Shown here piece after piece: positions 49,882 through 58,708 of a stretch of 64,000 bases of DNA. The notes under the pieces were generated by a model, which searched no databases, was not told the origin of the DNA, and saw only the letters and a list, made by a program, of their open reading frames with translations. The DNA is from an uncultured Propionibacterium sp. (GTDB lineage Bacteria; Actinomycetota; Actinomycetes; Propionibacteriales; Propionibacteriaceae): positions 1 to 64,000 of the forward strand of contig CALHWB010000052.1 in the NCBI GenBank assembly GCA_938036835.1, in the 5' to 3' direction. The stretch's first letter is position 1. The number at the start of each line of letters is the position of its first letter. The position numbers and the translations under genes were made by a program.

Positions 49882-51297
49882 TCAGGCGATATTGCCGTAC
49901 TTGACCAGCTCGGCCTGGTCTGCCTCTCGGTCTAGCTCGGTGAGCGACTTGAAAGCGGTTTCCTTAGCGGTACCGGCAGTCACCATGACCACCGCCATGA
50001 CCGCGATGGTCACCAGGTAGACCCGCACAAAGGTGGTCTGGTTGATCATCAGGGCCGCCGCGATTGTCGGGGCGAAACCGGTGATGGCAAAGCCGATCTG
50101 GGTGCCGAGCGCCGTACCAGACAGCCGCACCTTGGTTGGGAACTGCTCGCCGTAGAAAGCCGGCCATACGCCATTGACTGCCGAATAGAAGATGCCCTGC
50201 ATGATGAAGCCCAGCAGATACACCCCGATCACATTCTGTGTGTGCAACTGGGTCATGTAGAACCACAGCAGGACGGCCACCATGAAGTAGCCGCCGATAT
50301 AGACCTTCTTGCGTCCGATCCGGTCGGCCAGCCAGGTCCACATGGGAATGGTGAACAGGGCGGTCACCTGCACCAGTACGGTCTGGCTGAGCATGTGTGC
50401 CTCCGAGATGCCTTGGGACTTGCCGTAGGCGAGTGCCCATACCGAGAAGATGGTGGTCTCGAAGTTGTGCAAGGCCAGGATCGTTACCCGAACCAGCGAC
50501 AGTGGATAGCGCCGCAGCAGAATCAGCATCGGTTCGCGGGTGGCTGGCGCCGGGGTTGCTTCGGCCGCATCGGCGACATAGCTGTCCCGGATCTCGGCCT
50601 GAGCCTGGAACTGTGGGGCCTCCTCCAGGGTGCGCCGGATCAGCCAGCCGACCAGCACCACCAGGGCGGAGAGCCAGAACGGCACGCGCCAGCCGACGCT
50701 CAGGAAGAAGTCCTCGCCTATGGCAGCCATGGGAAGAAATGCCCCAGCTGCGATCACCTGGCCGAGTTGGGTGCCGAACATTGTCCATCCCGTGGTGAAG
50801 GAGCGATGTCTGTCGGGGGCATGCTCCAGGGACATGGAGTTGGCGCTGGACTGTTCGCCACCGGCCGAGAACCCCTGGGCCAATCGGCAGATGACCAACA
50901 GGGTCGGCGCCAGGATGCCGACATTGCCGTAGGTGGGCAGACAACCAATCGCGAAGGTTGAAAAGCCCATCAAAAACAGCGTGAAGACCATTACGTTGCG
51001 CCGCCCAGAGCGATCTCCCCAACGGCCGAGCACGACGGCGCCGATCGGGCGAGCGGCATAGGCGACCCCGAAGGTGGCCAGCGAAAGCAGCGTGGCGACT
51101 CCGGGATTGCTTCTGTCGAAGAACAGACGGTTGAAGACCAGCGCCGCGGCACTGGCGTAGATAAAGAAGTCGTAGTATTCCAGGGCGCTACCTACCAGGG
51201 CGGCGATGGCGGACTTCTTGGGCTGACGGCGGGCGGCCAATGCCTCCTCGTCGATGACGGCTGGGCTCTGGCCGGGTTCGGGAGTCTTACTGGTCAT
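49882..51297 (-). CDS. MHS-family metabolite:proton symporter (shikimate/quinate-type)
   Basis: A 471-residue MFS carrier of the metabolite:H+ symporter (MHS) family, with 12 helices. GSALEYYDFFIYASAAALVFNRLFF and RPIGAVVLGRWGDRSGRRNVMV are diagnostic of MHS carriers such as ShiA, QsuA, KgtP and CitA. RRTLEEAPQF follows the sixth helix, as in ShiA-like proteins. ATG 51297 overlaps the stop of the small gene upstream (ATGA) and has AGGTAGGA before it. It would import a carboxylate; the neighbours point to shikimate or quinate. Confidence 0.88.
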   Translation of the reverse strand: MTSKTPEPGQSPAVIDEEALAARRQPKKSAIAALVGSALEYYDFFIYASAAALVFNRLFFDRSNPGVATLLSLATFGVAYAARPIGAVVLGRWGDRSGRRNVMVFTLFLMGFSTFAIGCLPTYGNVGILAPTLLVICRLAQGFSAGGEQSSANSMSLEHAPDRHRSFTTGWTMFGTQLGQVIAAGAFLPMAAIGEDFFLSVGWRVPFWLSALVVLVGWLIRRTLEEAPQFQAQAEIRDSYVADAAEATPAPATREPMLILLRRYPLSLVRVTILALHNFETTIFSVWALAYGKSQGISEAHMLSQTVLVQVTALFTIPMWTWLADRIGRKKVYIGGYFMVAVLLWFYMTQLHTQNVIGVYLLGFIMQGIFYSAVNGVWPAFYGEQFPTKVRLSGTALGTQIGFAITGFAPTIAAALMINQTTFVRVYLVTIAVMAVVMVTAGTAKETAFKSLTELDREADQAELVKYGNIA

Positions 51298-51698
51298 TGA
51301 TTCCTACCTTGATCAGGTTGGCAGGTCGATGGATATCCGCTGGCAGCGGATTCGAAGATGGTTCCGGCGACCTGGATATTTCGTACCCCAGCGTGGAATG
51401 TGACTAGGGGTTCGGCTTCGCCATGCGGCACTGCGGCGAAGCGTTTCGGTTCCGCGAGGGGATCCACGCGGTGGATGGGTGGCAGTTCGGGCACCGTGAA
51501 CCGATGCCACCAGGAGCGGTTCACGGACGGGTAGGCGGCGGACAGGGCCTCCTGCCGGGGAAACAGCGGGATGCCGGATAATCTGGTCTGTTCGGTGGCG
51601 GTGTGAGCAGGAGCAACGATGCAATCGATCGTGGCGGTCGTGGCCAAGTGGTATCGACCGACAAGGTCGGCATGCGCCACCGCCGAGTGCGCGCTCAT
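51294..51698 (-). CDS. small unknown protein ahead of the MHS carrier
   Basis: A 134-residue frame with ATG 51698, a good GAGGTGA ribosome site six bases before it, a GC-rich third codon position and an ATGA overlap with the carrier gene, so it is probably translated. I do not recognise a family. Notable parts are VNRSWWHRFTVPELPPIHRVDPL and EPLVTFHAGVRNIQVAG. No signal peptide or helix. It may be a small subunit or accessory protein of the pathway, or a non-coding leader. Confidence 0.5.
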   Translation of the reverse strand: MSAHSAVAHADLVGRYHLATTATIDCIVAPAHTATEQTRLSGIPLFPRQEALSAAYPSVNRSWWHRFTVPELPPIHRVDPLAEPKRFAAVPHGEAEPLVTFHAGVRNIQVAGTIFESAASGYPSTCQPDQGRNQ

Positions 51699-51894
51699 CT
51701 CAGGTCACCTCGCTGGTTCGGAAGCTCACTATCCCGAGGATGTGGTTGACACTGTTGCTTGGGGCCATCGGGTGTCCTTCTGCTTGGGATGCGTCCGACC
51801 CGGGTGGTGGGTGGTACTGGACGCGGGACTGCGATGTCCCTAAGCGCAACTATAGGCACCCGACCAGGCGTCGTAAAGTGTGTGCTCACCATTT

Positions 51895-51978
51895 AGTACA
51901 TAAATTGTGACGTTCTCTGCCCCTAGTGTCTTTACAGCCAGGTGGGTGCGAGTTAGGCTCATGTACTAACCAGTACAT
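51895..51978. promoter_or_regulatory. operator region with AGTACAT sites between the two cluster arms
   Basis: ATGTACTAACCAGTACAT (51961-51978) has 7-base perfect arms and a 4-base centre. A further AGTACAT lies at 51895-51901. The sites are in the divergent control gap of the hydroaromatic cluster, where a TetR dimer pair would bind, and the clustered tetR gene (58001) is the natural candidate. TTAGGCT just before the palindrome may be a -10 box of the plus arm. Confidence 0.6.
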
Positions 51979-52071
51979 ACTGGATGGGCTGGATGGTGCC
52001 AAGGACGACTCCCCCCAGCTCGTGACCTCGATGGAGAGACGAAGAGCAGACCCACAGAAAGGGGCAACAAG

Positions 52072-53541
52072 GTGGCGCAGGATAAGACTCGCAAGGAGAT
52101 GACCCCTGAACAGATCCAGGAACTGGATGACCTTTTCATCCGGGCTCGAGCCGCGCTGACGGTGATCGAGGCCTACGATCAGGCCAAGGTGGATCGGCTG
52201 TGTCAGGCGGTTGCCTGGGCGGTGGCGAACACCACCACATTCCATCGCCTGGTTGAGATGGGCATTGAGGAATCCGGGTTAGGCGACTACGCGTCCCGCA
52301 TGAACAAACGCATGAAGATCCGTGGTGTGCTGCGCGATGCACTGCGCCAGCCAAGCGTCGGGATCATCGCGGAGGAACCGGAGAAAGGCCTGGTTAAATA
52401 CGGCAAACCGGCTGGCATCATCGGTTGCATAGTGCCTACCACCAACCCGGATCTCACACCGGCAGGCAACGCCATCTACGCAATCAAGGCCCGCGATGCC
52501 GTCATCTTCTCTCCCCATCCACGCAGTCGGCAGACCACCTTCGAGACCGTGCGGTTGATGCGCCAGGCGCTGGAAGCCGAAGGCGCCCCGGCCGATATCC
52601 TGCAATGCATCACCCGGCCCAGCCTGCTGGTCAGCCAGGAACTCATGCGCCGGGCCGATCTGATCATCGCTACTGGGGGCCAGGCACTGGTGCGACAGGC
52701 CTACAGTTCCGGGAAACCCGCCTATGGGGTTGGGGCCGGCAATGCCACCGAGTTCCTAGATGAGACGGCCGATATCAAGACCACCGCCTTGAATTGCATG
52801 CTGTCGAAAACTTCCGACTTCGGCTCCGGCTGCTCAGCCGATGGAAATGTCCTGGTGCCGCGCAGCAAATACCCGGAGATGCTTGACGCCTTGGCAGAAG
52901 TGGGTGGCTATCGGGCCAGCGAAGCCGAACGAGCCGCGTTAGACAAGGTCATGTGGGATGCGGAGGGCCACCGGGTGGCCGATACCGTGGCGATTTCGCC
53001 TCAGAAACTTGCCGAGGCGGCTGGTTTCTCGATTCCGGAGGAAGCCAAGTTCATCTTCGTCGAGGGCGACGGCATCGGGAATGAGCACAACTTCTGCAAG
53101 GAGAAACTGACCACCCTAATGGCTGTGCACCCCTATGACGGCAGCTTCGAAGACGGTGTCGAACTGGCCCTACGGCTCTACGAGGTTGGCGGCAAGGGGC
53201 ATAGCTGCGGTATCGCCTCCAACGACGATGCACATATCGACTACTTCGGCCGCAAGATGCCGGTCTCACGGATCATGGTCAACCAACCCAATTCGCGGGC
53301 CAACGCGGGAGCCTTCAACAACGGGATGCCGATGACCTCGTCCATGGGCTGCGGCACCTGGGGTGGCAACATCATCAGCGAGAACGTGACGCTGAAGCAT
53401 TACATGAACACCACCTGGGTTTCACGCAAGATTCCAACCGATCGGCCAAGCGACGCAGAGCTGTTCGGGGACTTCTACGACCCGGCCCTGGAACCGGATG
53501 GCGAAGCCAAACCGACAGATGCTGCGGTCACGATCAACTGA
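52072..53541 (+). CDS. CoA-acylating aldehyde dehydrogenase
   Basis: A 489-residue dehydrogenase that would oxidise an aldehyde to an acyl-CoA with NAD+ or NADP+. Catalytic Cys254 lies in SDFGSGCSADGN; GIIGCIVPTTNPDLTPAGNAIYAIKARDAVIFSPHPRS is the cofactor-binding side and matches acylating enzymes, including sulfoacetaldehyde dehydrogenase (SauS). The conserved Glu of hydrolytic ALDHs is absent from its usual place, as expected of acylating forms. GTG start has AAAGGGG before it. First gene of the plus arm; in my model it makes homocitryl- or citryl-CoA from the ring-cleavage aldehyde. Confidence 0.82.
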   Translation: MAQDKTRKEMTPEQIQELDDLFIRARAALTVIEAYDQAKVDRLCQAVAWAVANTTTFHRLVEMGIEESGLGDYASRMNKRMKIRGVLRDALRQPSVGIIAEEPEKGLVKYGKPAGIIGCIVPTTNPDLTPAGNAIYAIKARDAVIFSPHPRSRQTTFETVRLMRQALEAEGAPADILQCITRPSLLVSQELMRRADLIIATGGQALVRQAYSSGKPAYGVGAGNATEFLDETADIKTTALNCMLSKTSDFGSGCSADGNVLVPRSKYPEMLDALAEVGGYRASEAERAALDKVMWDAEGHRVADTVAISPQKLAEAAGFSIPEEAKFIFVEGDGIGNEHNFCKEKLTTLMAVHPYDGSFEDGVELALRLYEVGGKGHSCGIASNDDAHIDYFGRKMPVSRIMVNQPNSRANAGAFNNGMPMTSSMGCGTWGGNIISENVTLKHYMNTTWVSRKIPTDRPSDAELFGDFYDPALEPDGEAKPTDAAVTIN

Positions 53542-53564
53542 CTCGAAGCCGGTTGGATAAGGAC

Positions 53565-54410
53565 ATGAACGACGCGCACTCCCCCGCAGAACTGCTCGAT
53601 GAAGCCCGACGCTGGTGGACGACCTCGATAATCGATATCCATCCCGGTGAGATAGCTGTGCGGGGCTACCCCATCGAACAGCTCATCGGCAACACTACCT
53701 TCCCCCAAATGATCTGGCTGATGCTGCGAGGAGAGCTGCCGTCCCGACCGCAGGCCGCGTTGCTCGAGGCGGCCCTGGTGGCCAGCGTTGACCACGGTCC
53801 CCAGGCGCCATCAATCGCCATCGCCCGGATGGCAGCCACCTGCGGCCCCAGCCTGAATGGGGCGATGGCCTCGGCGGTCAATGTGCTGGATGACATCCAT
53901 GGTGGCCCGGGACAGCAATGCATGGAGATCTACTATGAGGTGGATCGGGTCGCCGGTCCGGACGGCGATCTGGCTGCTACCACTGCCGAGGTGGTGGCCC
54001 GGCGCAGGGCGGCGGGTCTGAGGTACTTCCCGGGGTTCGGACATCGATTCCATCCCCTGGACCCCAGAGCCCCCCGTCTGCTGGGGCTGGTTCGTGAGGC
54101 CGCTGCCGCGGGTCATGTGTCGGGGCGCTTCGCCACCATCGGTACGGCTCTGGAAGGCGCATTGTCCGCCGGCCGCAGCCGCCCGATCCCGATGAATATC
54201 GACGGTGCGACCGCGGTCGTCTACTGCGAACTAGGGTTTGCCCCAGAGTTGGGTCGTGGTGTGTTCATCCTGTCCCGGTCGGTCGGTATCCTGGCTCATG
54301 CCTGGGAACAGATGCAGCAGGGTGGCCGCATCAAGGGTCCGCAGGCCAAGTTCTTGAACTACACCTATGACGGGCCCGCCCGGCGCGATCTCGACATCGA
54401 TCGCGACTGA
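53565..54410 (+). CDS. citryl-CoA lyase/citrate-synthase-like protein
   Basis: A 281-residue short member of the citrate synthase superfamily. The three catalytic residues are kept: His112 in LDDIHGGPGQQ, His160 in FPGFGHRFHPLDPRAPRL and Asp213 in MNIDGATAVVY. Length (about 280) matches citryl-CoA lyases rather than full citrate synthases (about 370-430). Such enzymes split citryl-CoA to acetyl-CoA and oxaloacetate; a related reaction on homocitryl-CoA is possible. ATG 53565 is chosen over TTG 53553. It follows the acylating ALDH by 23 bases, a pairing that points to an acyl-CoA cleavage step. Confidence 0.82.
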   Translation: MNDAHSPAELLDEARRWWTTSIIDIHPGEIAVRGYPIEQLIGNTTFPQMIWLMLRGELPSRPQAALLEAALVASVDHGPQAPSIAIARMAATCGPSLNGAMASAVNVLDDIHGGPGQQCMEIYYEVDRVAGPDGDLAATTAEVVARRRAAGLRYFPGFGHRFHPLDPRAPRLLGLVREAAAAGHVSGRFATIGTALEGALSAGRSRPIPMNIDGATAVVYCELGFAPELGRGVFILSRSVGILAHAWEQMQQGGRIKGPQAKFLNYTYDGPARRDLDIDRD

Positions 54411-54443
54411 CGCGCGTCCGTACCCAGCAGAGAGGAAACGCCA

Positions 54444-56210
54444 ATGACGGCGCTTGCCAGTCAGGAAGTAGTGCGCTATCTGGCGGGCCGAGGGATCACC
54501 AAGATCTTCGGCCTGTGCGGGCACACCAATATTGCAATGCTGGACGCTATATCGCGAAGCGATCAGGTCGACTTCGTCAATGTGCGGCATGAGCAGATCG
54601 CTGCCCATGCCGCCGACGGCTATGCACGGGTCACTCGACGGGCCGCCGTCGTGCTCAGCCATCTGGGCCCGGGACTGACCAATGCGGCTACCGGAGTGGC
54701 CAACGCGGCCCTAGACTCGATCCCCATGGTGGTGATCGCCGGCGATGTACCCACCTACTACTTCGGGAAACATCCGCACCAAGAGGTCAACCTGCACGCG
54801 GATGCCGATCAGTGGCAGATCTACCGGCCATTCGTGAAACGCGCCTTCCGGGTGGAACGCGCCGAGGCGCTGCCCGAGATCCTGGATCGCGCCTTAGCGA
54901 TTGCCGAATCCGGACGTCCGGGCCCGGTGTTGGTTGACGTTCCGATGGATCTGTTCAGCCTGCCTATCGGTACCGAACTGGTAGACCGGGTATTGCTGAA
55001 CCATCTTGACTACGCCCAACCCACCATCAGCGAGGAACTCGCTGAGCAGATCGTGGCCATCATGGTGACTGCCGGGCATCCGCTGGTGTACGCCGGCGGC
55101 GGCGTCCATCTGGCCGGTGCCAGCGCTGAGTTGACCGAACTGGTAGATCTGCTGGACCTGCCGGTGGCGCACAGCCTGATGGGCAAGGGTGCGGTGCCGG
55201 ACGACAATCCGCACGTACTAGGTATGTCGGGCTTCTGGGGAACGCCGTTCACCAATGCCCAATGCCTGGCAGCAGACTGGATCCTCGGCCTGGGCACCCG
55301 GTTCGCCGAGGCCGACGCCTCAAGCTGGTACGAGAACCAAACGTTCTCAATGCCACCCACCAGGCTGGTCCAGATCGATATCGACCCTGAGCAGATCGGC
55401 CGCAATTTCCCGGTCGAGATCGGCGCGGTGGCCGATCTGCAGGCCGCACTCCATGTCTTGCTGAAGGTAGCCCGGCGGATGCACCCACAGGGCATCACTC
55501 GGCCGGGCCTGACCGAGAAGATCCTGGCGGAACGCGCAGCACGCAAACAGAGTCTGGTTGCCGATCAGACCTCGCAGGAATTCCCGATGAATCCGGCACG
55601 GATCCTGGCCGACCTGCGAGCCGCCATCCCCTCGGATGCACTGGTAGTCACCGATGTCGGTTGGAACAAAAATGGTCTGGCCCAGCAATATGACATAGTG
55701 GTGCCGGGCACCTTCATCACCCCTGGAGGCTATGCCACCATGGGCTTCGGATCACCTGCGGCCCTGGGAGTAAAACTGGCCGCGCCGCAACGTCCCGTCA
55801 TCGCGCTGATCGGCGACGGCGGGTTCGGCCAGAATCCGGCGGTGCTGGCCACCGCCCGTCGAGAACAGATCCCGGTGATCTGGGTGGTCATGAACAACAA
55901 TGCCTTCGGCACCATCGCCGGCCTGGAAAAGGCCAACTACAACACCACCTATGGCACCACCTTCGAGGTCGAGGGTGGCGATGACATGTGGATCGATTAC
56001 GCCCAGGTGGCGGCAGCCTATGGCATCGCCGCACGCAGGGTGACCAAACCAGACGAATTTGCCGGCATCCTAACCGAAGCGTTGAGCGCCGGTGAACCCT
56101 TCCTGATCGACGTTCCGATGCGGAATATCCCAACTCCAACCGGGGGACACTGGAACATCTTGGACATCTACAGCCCGCAGGGACCCAAAGGCCATGTAAG
56201 CACCGACTGA
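54444..56210 (+). CDS. ThDP-dependent enzyme, acetolactate-synthase-like
   Basis: A 588-residue ThDP enzyme. Catalytic Glu50 is in VRHEQIAAHAADGYAR; the ThDP signature runs from GDGGFGQNP (about residues 456-464) to VVMNNNAFGT (about 481-490). Middle domain and ends match the acetohydroxyacid synthase group, in which IolD (cyclohexane-dione hydrolase), Xsc and glyoxylate carboligase also fall. GAGAGGAAA precedes ATG 54444. I think IolD-like hydrolytic ring cleavage of a 1,2-dione is most probable in this context, but the family does not prove it. Confidence 0.85.
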   Translation: MTALASQEVVRYLAGRGITKIFGLCGHTNIAMLDAISRSDQVDFVNVRHEQIAAHAADGYARVTRRAAVVLSHLGPGLTNAATGVANAALDSIPMVVIAGDVPTYYFGKHPHQEVNLHADADQWQIYRPFVKRAFRVERAEALPEILDRALAIAESGRPGPVLVDVPMDLFSLPIGTELVDRVLLNHLDYAQPTISEELAEQIVAIMVTAGHPLVYAGGGVHLAGASAELTELVDLLDLPVAHSLMGKGAVPDDNPHVLGMSGFWGTPFTNAQCLAADWILGLGTRFAEADASSWYENQTFSMPPTRLVQIDIDPEQIGRNFPVEIGAVADLQAALHVLLKVARRMHPQGITRPGLTEKILAERAARKQSLVADQTSQEFPMNPARILADLRAAIPSDALVVTDVGWNKNGLAQQYDIVVPGTFITPGGYATMGFGSPAALGVKLAAPQRPVIALIGDGGFGQNPAVLATARREQIPVIWVVMNNNAFGTIAGLEKANYNTTYGTTFEVEGGDDMWIDYAQVAAAYGIAARRVTKPDEFAGILTEALSAGEPFLIDVPMRNIPTPTGGHWNILDIYSPQGPKGHVSTD

Positions 56211-56222
56211 CCAGGAGAGATG

Positions 56223-57038
56223 ATGACTCACAAGTATTCACTGGCCTACCTCACCGTGGGCGATCTGGAACCATCGGCCCAGATCTATGTGGCAGCGGCG
56301 GCCGGCTATGACTACGTCGGCTTGCGCACGATTCCGATGGGCCTGGCCAGCGAACCACAGCTGGATGTGGCCGCGGATTCCCGGCTACTAACAGCCTGCC
56401 GTACCGCCCTGGCGGAGACCGGGATGCAGGTCTGGGATATCGAACTGGCCCGGATCGTCGACGGGGCCGACTACGGCTCCTACCGGCCGGCTCTCGAAGC
56501 GGGTGCCGAGTTGGGTGCCACCACCCTGCTGACCAGCGTGTGGACCGACGACCCGGCCAGCCAACTCGATGGCCTGGCGCGGATCGCCGAACTGGCGGGA
56601 TCCTACGGGCTGCGGGTAGCCGCCGAATTCGTCCCGCTGTCGAGCGTGAAAACCATATCCGAGATGGCAGCCTTGGTGCGCGAGGTCGACGCCCCCAATC
56701 TGGGTATCCTGATAGACGTCTACCACTGGCAGCGATCGGGGGCCTCGCTCGACGCGGTGGCCGCGCTCCCCCCGGAGTGGCTGTCGATGCTGCATCTTTG
56801 CGATTGCCCTGCGGCAGCCCCGGCAGATCTGGAAGCGTTGCGCACCGAGGTGCGCGAGCATCGCTTGTATGTCGGCGAAGGCGATGCCGCCATCACCGAA
56901 CTGGTAGCGCTGCTGCCCCCAGATGCGGTGCTGGCGATTGAACAGCCGCATCTTGACCGGCTGCGGACCCTGGGTGCCGCAGAGTACGCCGCGCGCAGTC
57001 TACGGACTGCACGAGCCGTCGTGGATCCTGCGTCTTGA
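56223..57038 (+). CDS. TIM-barrel isomerase/dehydratase family protein (second copy)
   Basis: A 271-residue AP-endonuclease-2-like TIM barrel, paralogue of the protein at 47224-48039. It has a better metal site: AAEFVPL (Glu), LIDVYHWQRSG (Asp and His) and AIEQPH (Glu). This is the pattern of IolE-like dehydratases and 3-dehydroshikimate dehydratases. ATG 56223 is chosen because AGGAG is five bases upstream. A dehydration of 3-dehydroquinate at C5 to a 3,4-dione is my proposed role. Confidence 0.8.
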   Translation: MTHKYSLAYLTVGDLEPSAQIYVAAAAGYDYVGLRTIPMGLASEPQLDVAADSRLLTACRTALAETGMQVWDIELARIVDGADYGSYRPALEAGAELGATTLLTSVWTDDPASQLDGLARIAELAGSYGLRVAAEFVPLSSVKTISEMAALVREVDAPNLGILIDVYHWQRSGASLDAVAALPPEWLSMLHLCDCPAAAPADLEALRTEVREHRLYVGEGDAAITELVALLPPDAVLAIEQPHLDRLRTLGAAEYAARSLRTARAVVDPAS

Positions 57039-57122
57039 GAACCGGGACGGTCCGAAACCGCGGGCTTCCATCTATTGGCCTGCGGTGCCCCGCAAGGTGC
57101 ATTTCAAGGAAGAAGGCACATC

Positions 57123-58004
57123 ATGTTCGAACAAATCAAACCGGTAACCCATCTGCTCGGGCTGGTCGGTGACGCCATCACCGCCTCCTTCACACCACCC
57201 ATTCACGAGATGATCGGTCATGCCATGGGCATGGGGGTGGCCTATCGCCCGATCGATCTGGCCAAGCTGGATATCGGCCCGGATGATCTGGCCGACATCC
57301 TGGCCTGGGCCAATCGGTTCGGGTTCAGCGGTCTGAACATCACCGCACCCTGCAAACAACGAGTCATCGCCTTGCTCGACGAGCTGTCGGAGCGTGCCAC
57401 CGCGCTGCAGGCGGTGAACACCGTTGTCTTCCATGAAGGCCGGGCCATCGGCCATAACACCGACTGGTGTGGGTTCGTGCATTCCTTCCAACGCAATCTG
57501 CCCGACGCCAGAGCCGAGCAGATCGTGTTGATGGGAGCTGGCGGCGCGGGTTCGGCAGTCGCCTACGGCATGCTGGACTCCGGCGTGCAACGGTTGACGA
57601 TCTTCGATATCGTTCCCGAACGCCGGGACACCCTGATCGCACGAATGACCGACCTGTTCGGCTCCGGCCGTGCGGTACCAGGTGGCGATCTGGCGGCGGC
57701 CATGGCAAACTGTGATGGCGTGATCAACGCCACCACCTACGGAATGACCGGTCATGAGCCGGGCTCCTGCGTCCCGGCGGGCTTATTGCGTTCGCAGATG
57801 TGGGTGGCCGATTGCGTATATTTACCGGTCGACACTCCCCTATTGCGGGCCGCCGCGGCGATGGGTTGCCGCGTCCTGCCGGGCACCGGGATGGCGGTGG
57901 AACAGGCCATCGAGGCATTCCGGATCTTCACCGGTGTCGAACCCGATGTGCAAGCGGCCTATGGCGCATTGGACGAATTGCTGGCGGCAACCGATAGCAG
58001 ATGA
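57123..58004 (+). CDS. quinate/shikimate dehydrogenase, AroE/QsuD family
   Basis: A 293-residue dehydrogenase. Lys78 in LNITAPCKQRVI and Asp114 in IGHNTDWCG are the catalytic pair; MGAGGAGSAVAYG is the dinucleotide loop. The segment after it reads IFDIVPERRD, with an acidic residue where biosynthetic AroE has a basic NRT motif, which favours NAD+ and a catabolic role, like QsuD of Corynebacterium. The C-terminal region (DCVYLPVDTPLLRAAAAMGC, EAFRIFTGVEPDV) is also QsuD-like. ATG 57123 has AAGGAAGAAGG before it. Oxidises quinate to 3-dehydroquinate or shikimate to 3-dehydroshikimate. Confidence 0.9.
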   Translation: MFEQIKPVTHLLGLVGDAITASFTPPIHEMIGHAMGMGVAYRPIDLAKLDIGPDDLADILAWANRFGFSGLNITAPCKQRVIALLDELSERATALQAVNTVVFHEGRAIGHNTDWCGFVHSFQRNLPDARAEQIVLMGAGGAGSAVAYGMLDSGVQRLTIFDIVPERRDTLIARMTDLFGSGRAVPGGDLAAAMANCDGVINATTYGMTGHEPGSCVPAGLLRSQMWVADCVYLPVDTPLLRAAAAMGCRVLPGTGMAVEQAIEAFRIFTGVEPDVQAAYGALDELLAATDSR

Positions 58005-58708
58005 GCAAGCGAATCAACCCGGATCCGATGGTCGATCAGGAGTCCGGTCCAGCCCGGGATCTGGACCGGACTAGGGCAGACATTCTCGCGGTAGCGACTG
58101 CGCATTTTGCCCGCAGCGGCTTTTTCGGTGCCCGGATTGATGAGATCGCGGCCGAGACCGCAACCACCAAACGGATGATCTACTACTGCTTCGGCAGCAA
58201 GGACGAGTTGTATTCGGCTTGCCTGCATGCCGAATACGCGGCCATCCGGGCGCATGAACAGGCACTGCAATTGGACGATATGGCTCCCGCGGAAGCGATC
58301 GACGCCTACGTTCGGGCAACCGTTAGATACCACGAATCCCGCCCGGAACTGGCCATGCTGGTGCGCACCGAGAACCTCCGAGACGCCGTACACCTCGATG
58401 AGAACGACCAGCTACTCAACCGGTCGATAGTCGATGCGCTCGACCGGGTGTTGGCTCGCGGCCAGGCGGCGGGCGAATTCCGGGCCCAGGTGAGCGGCAT
58501 TGAGGTGCATGTCATGGTGACCGCGCTGGCGAACTATCGCATCACCAATTACAAGACGGTCAATGCCCTGTTCGGTTTCGCTCTACGCGACCCGGCCCGG
58601 CTCGAACACGATCTTGATCAGTACGTGGCCATGCTGTTGGGTTGGCTGCGCCGATCCGGTGTGGAGGCGACCGTTGATCAGCCAGCCTCAGAGGTTGGCG
58701 TCCAATAA
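58001..58708 (+). CDS. TetR-family regulator of the hydroaromatic cluster
   Basis: A 235-residue TetR protein. The DNA-binding domain lies around residues 30-75 (RSGFFGARIDEIAAETATTKRMIYYCF, with helix-turn-helix); the rest is a helical ligand domain. ATG 58001 overlaps the dehydrogenase stop (ATGA), so it is part of the plus arm and likely autoregulates it. The AGTACAT sites at 51895-51978 are the likely target. The 3' end overlaps the convergent aroD gene by 21 bases. Ligand probably an intermediate of the pathway. Confidence 0.9.
   Translation: MSKRINPDPMVDQESGPARDLDRTRADILAVATAHFARSGFFGARIDEIAAETATTKRMIYYCFGSKDELYSACLHAEYAAIRAHEQALQLDDMAPAEAIDAYVRATVRYHESRPELAMLVRTENLRDAVHLDENDQLLNRSIVDALDRVLARGQAAGEFRAQVSGIEVHVMVTALANYRITNYKTVNALFGFALRDPARLEHDLDQYVAMLLGWLRRSGVEATVDQPASEVGVQ

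Noticed and set aside
49964..51022. 352-codon open frame opposite/alternative to the MHS carrier
   Set aside because: Shadow of the MHS gene in another frame; composition rich in Arg/His/Gly and no domain.
51695..51892. 65-codon minus frame upstream of the 134-residue protein
   Set aside because: Ends in an ATGA-like overlap but has Arg/Pro-rich composition, no ribosome site and overlaps the operator region.
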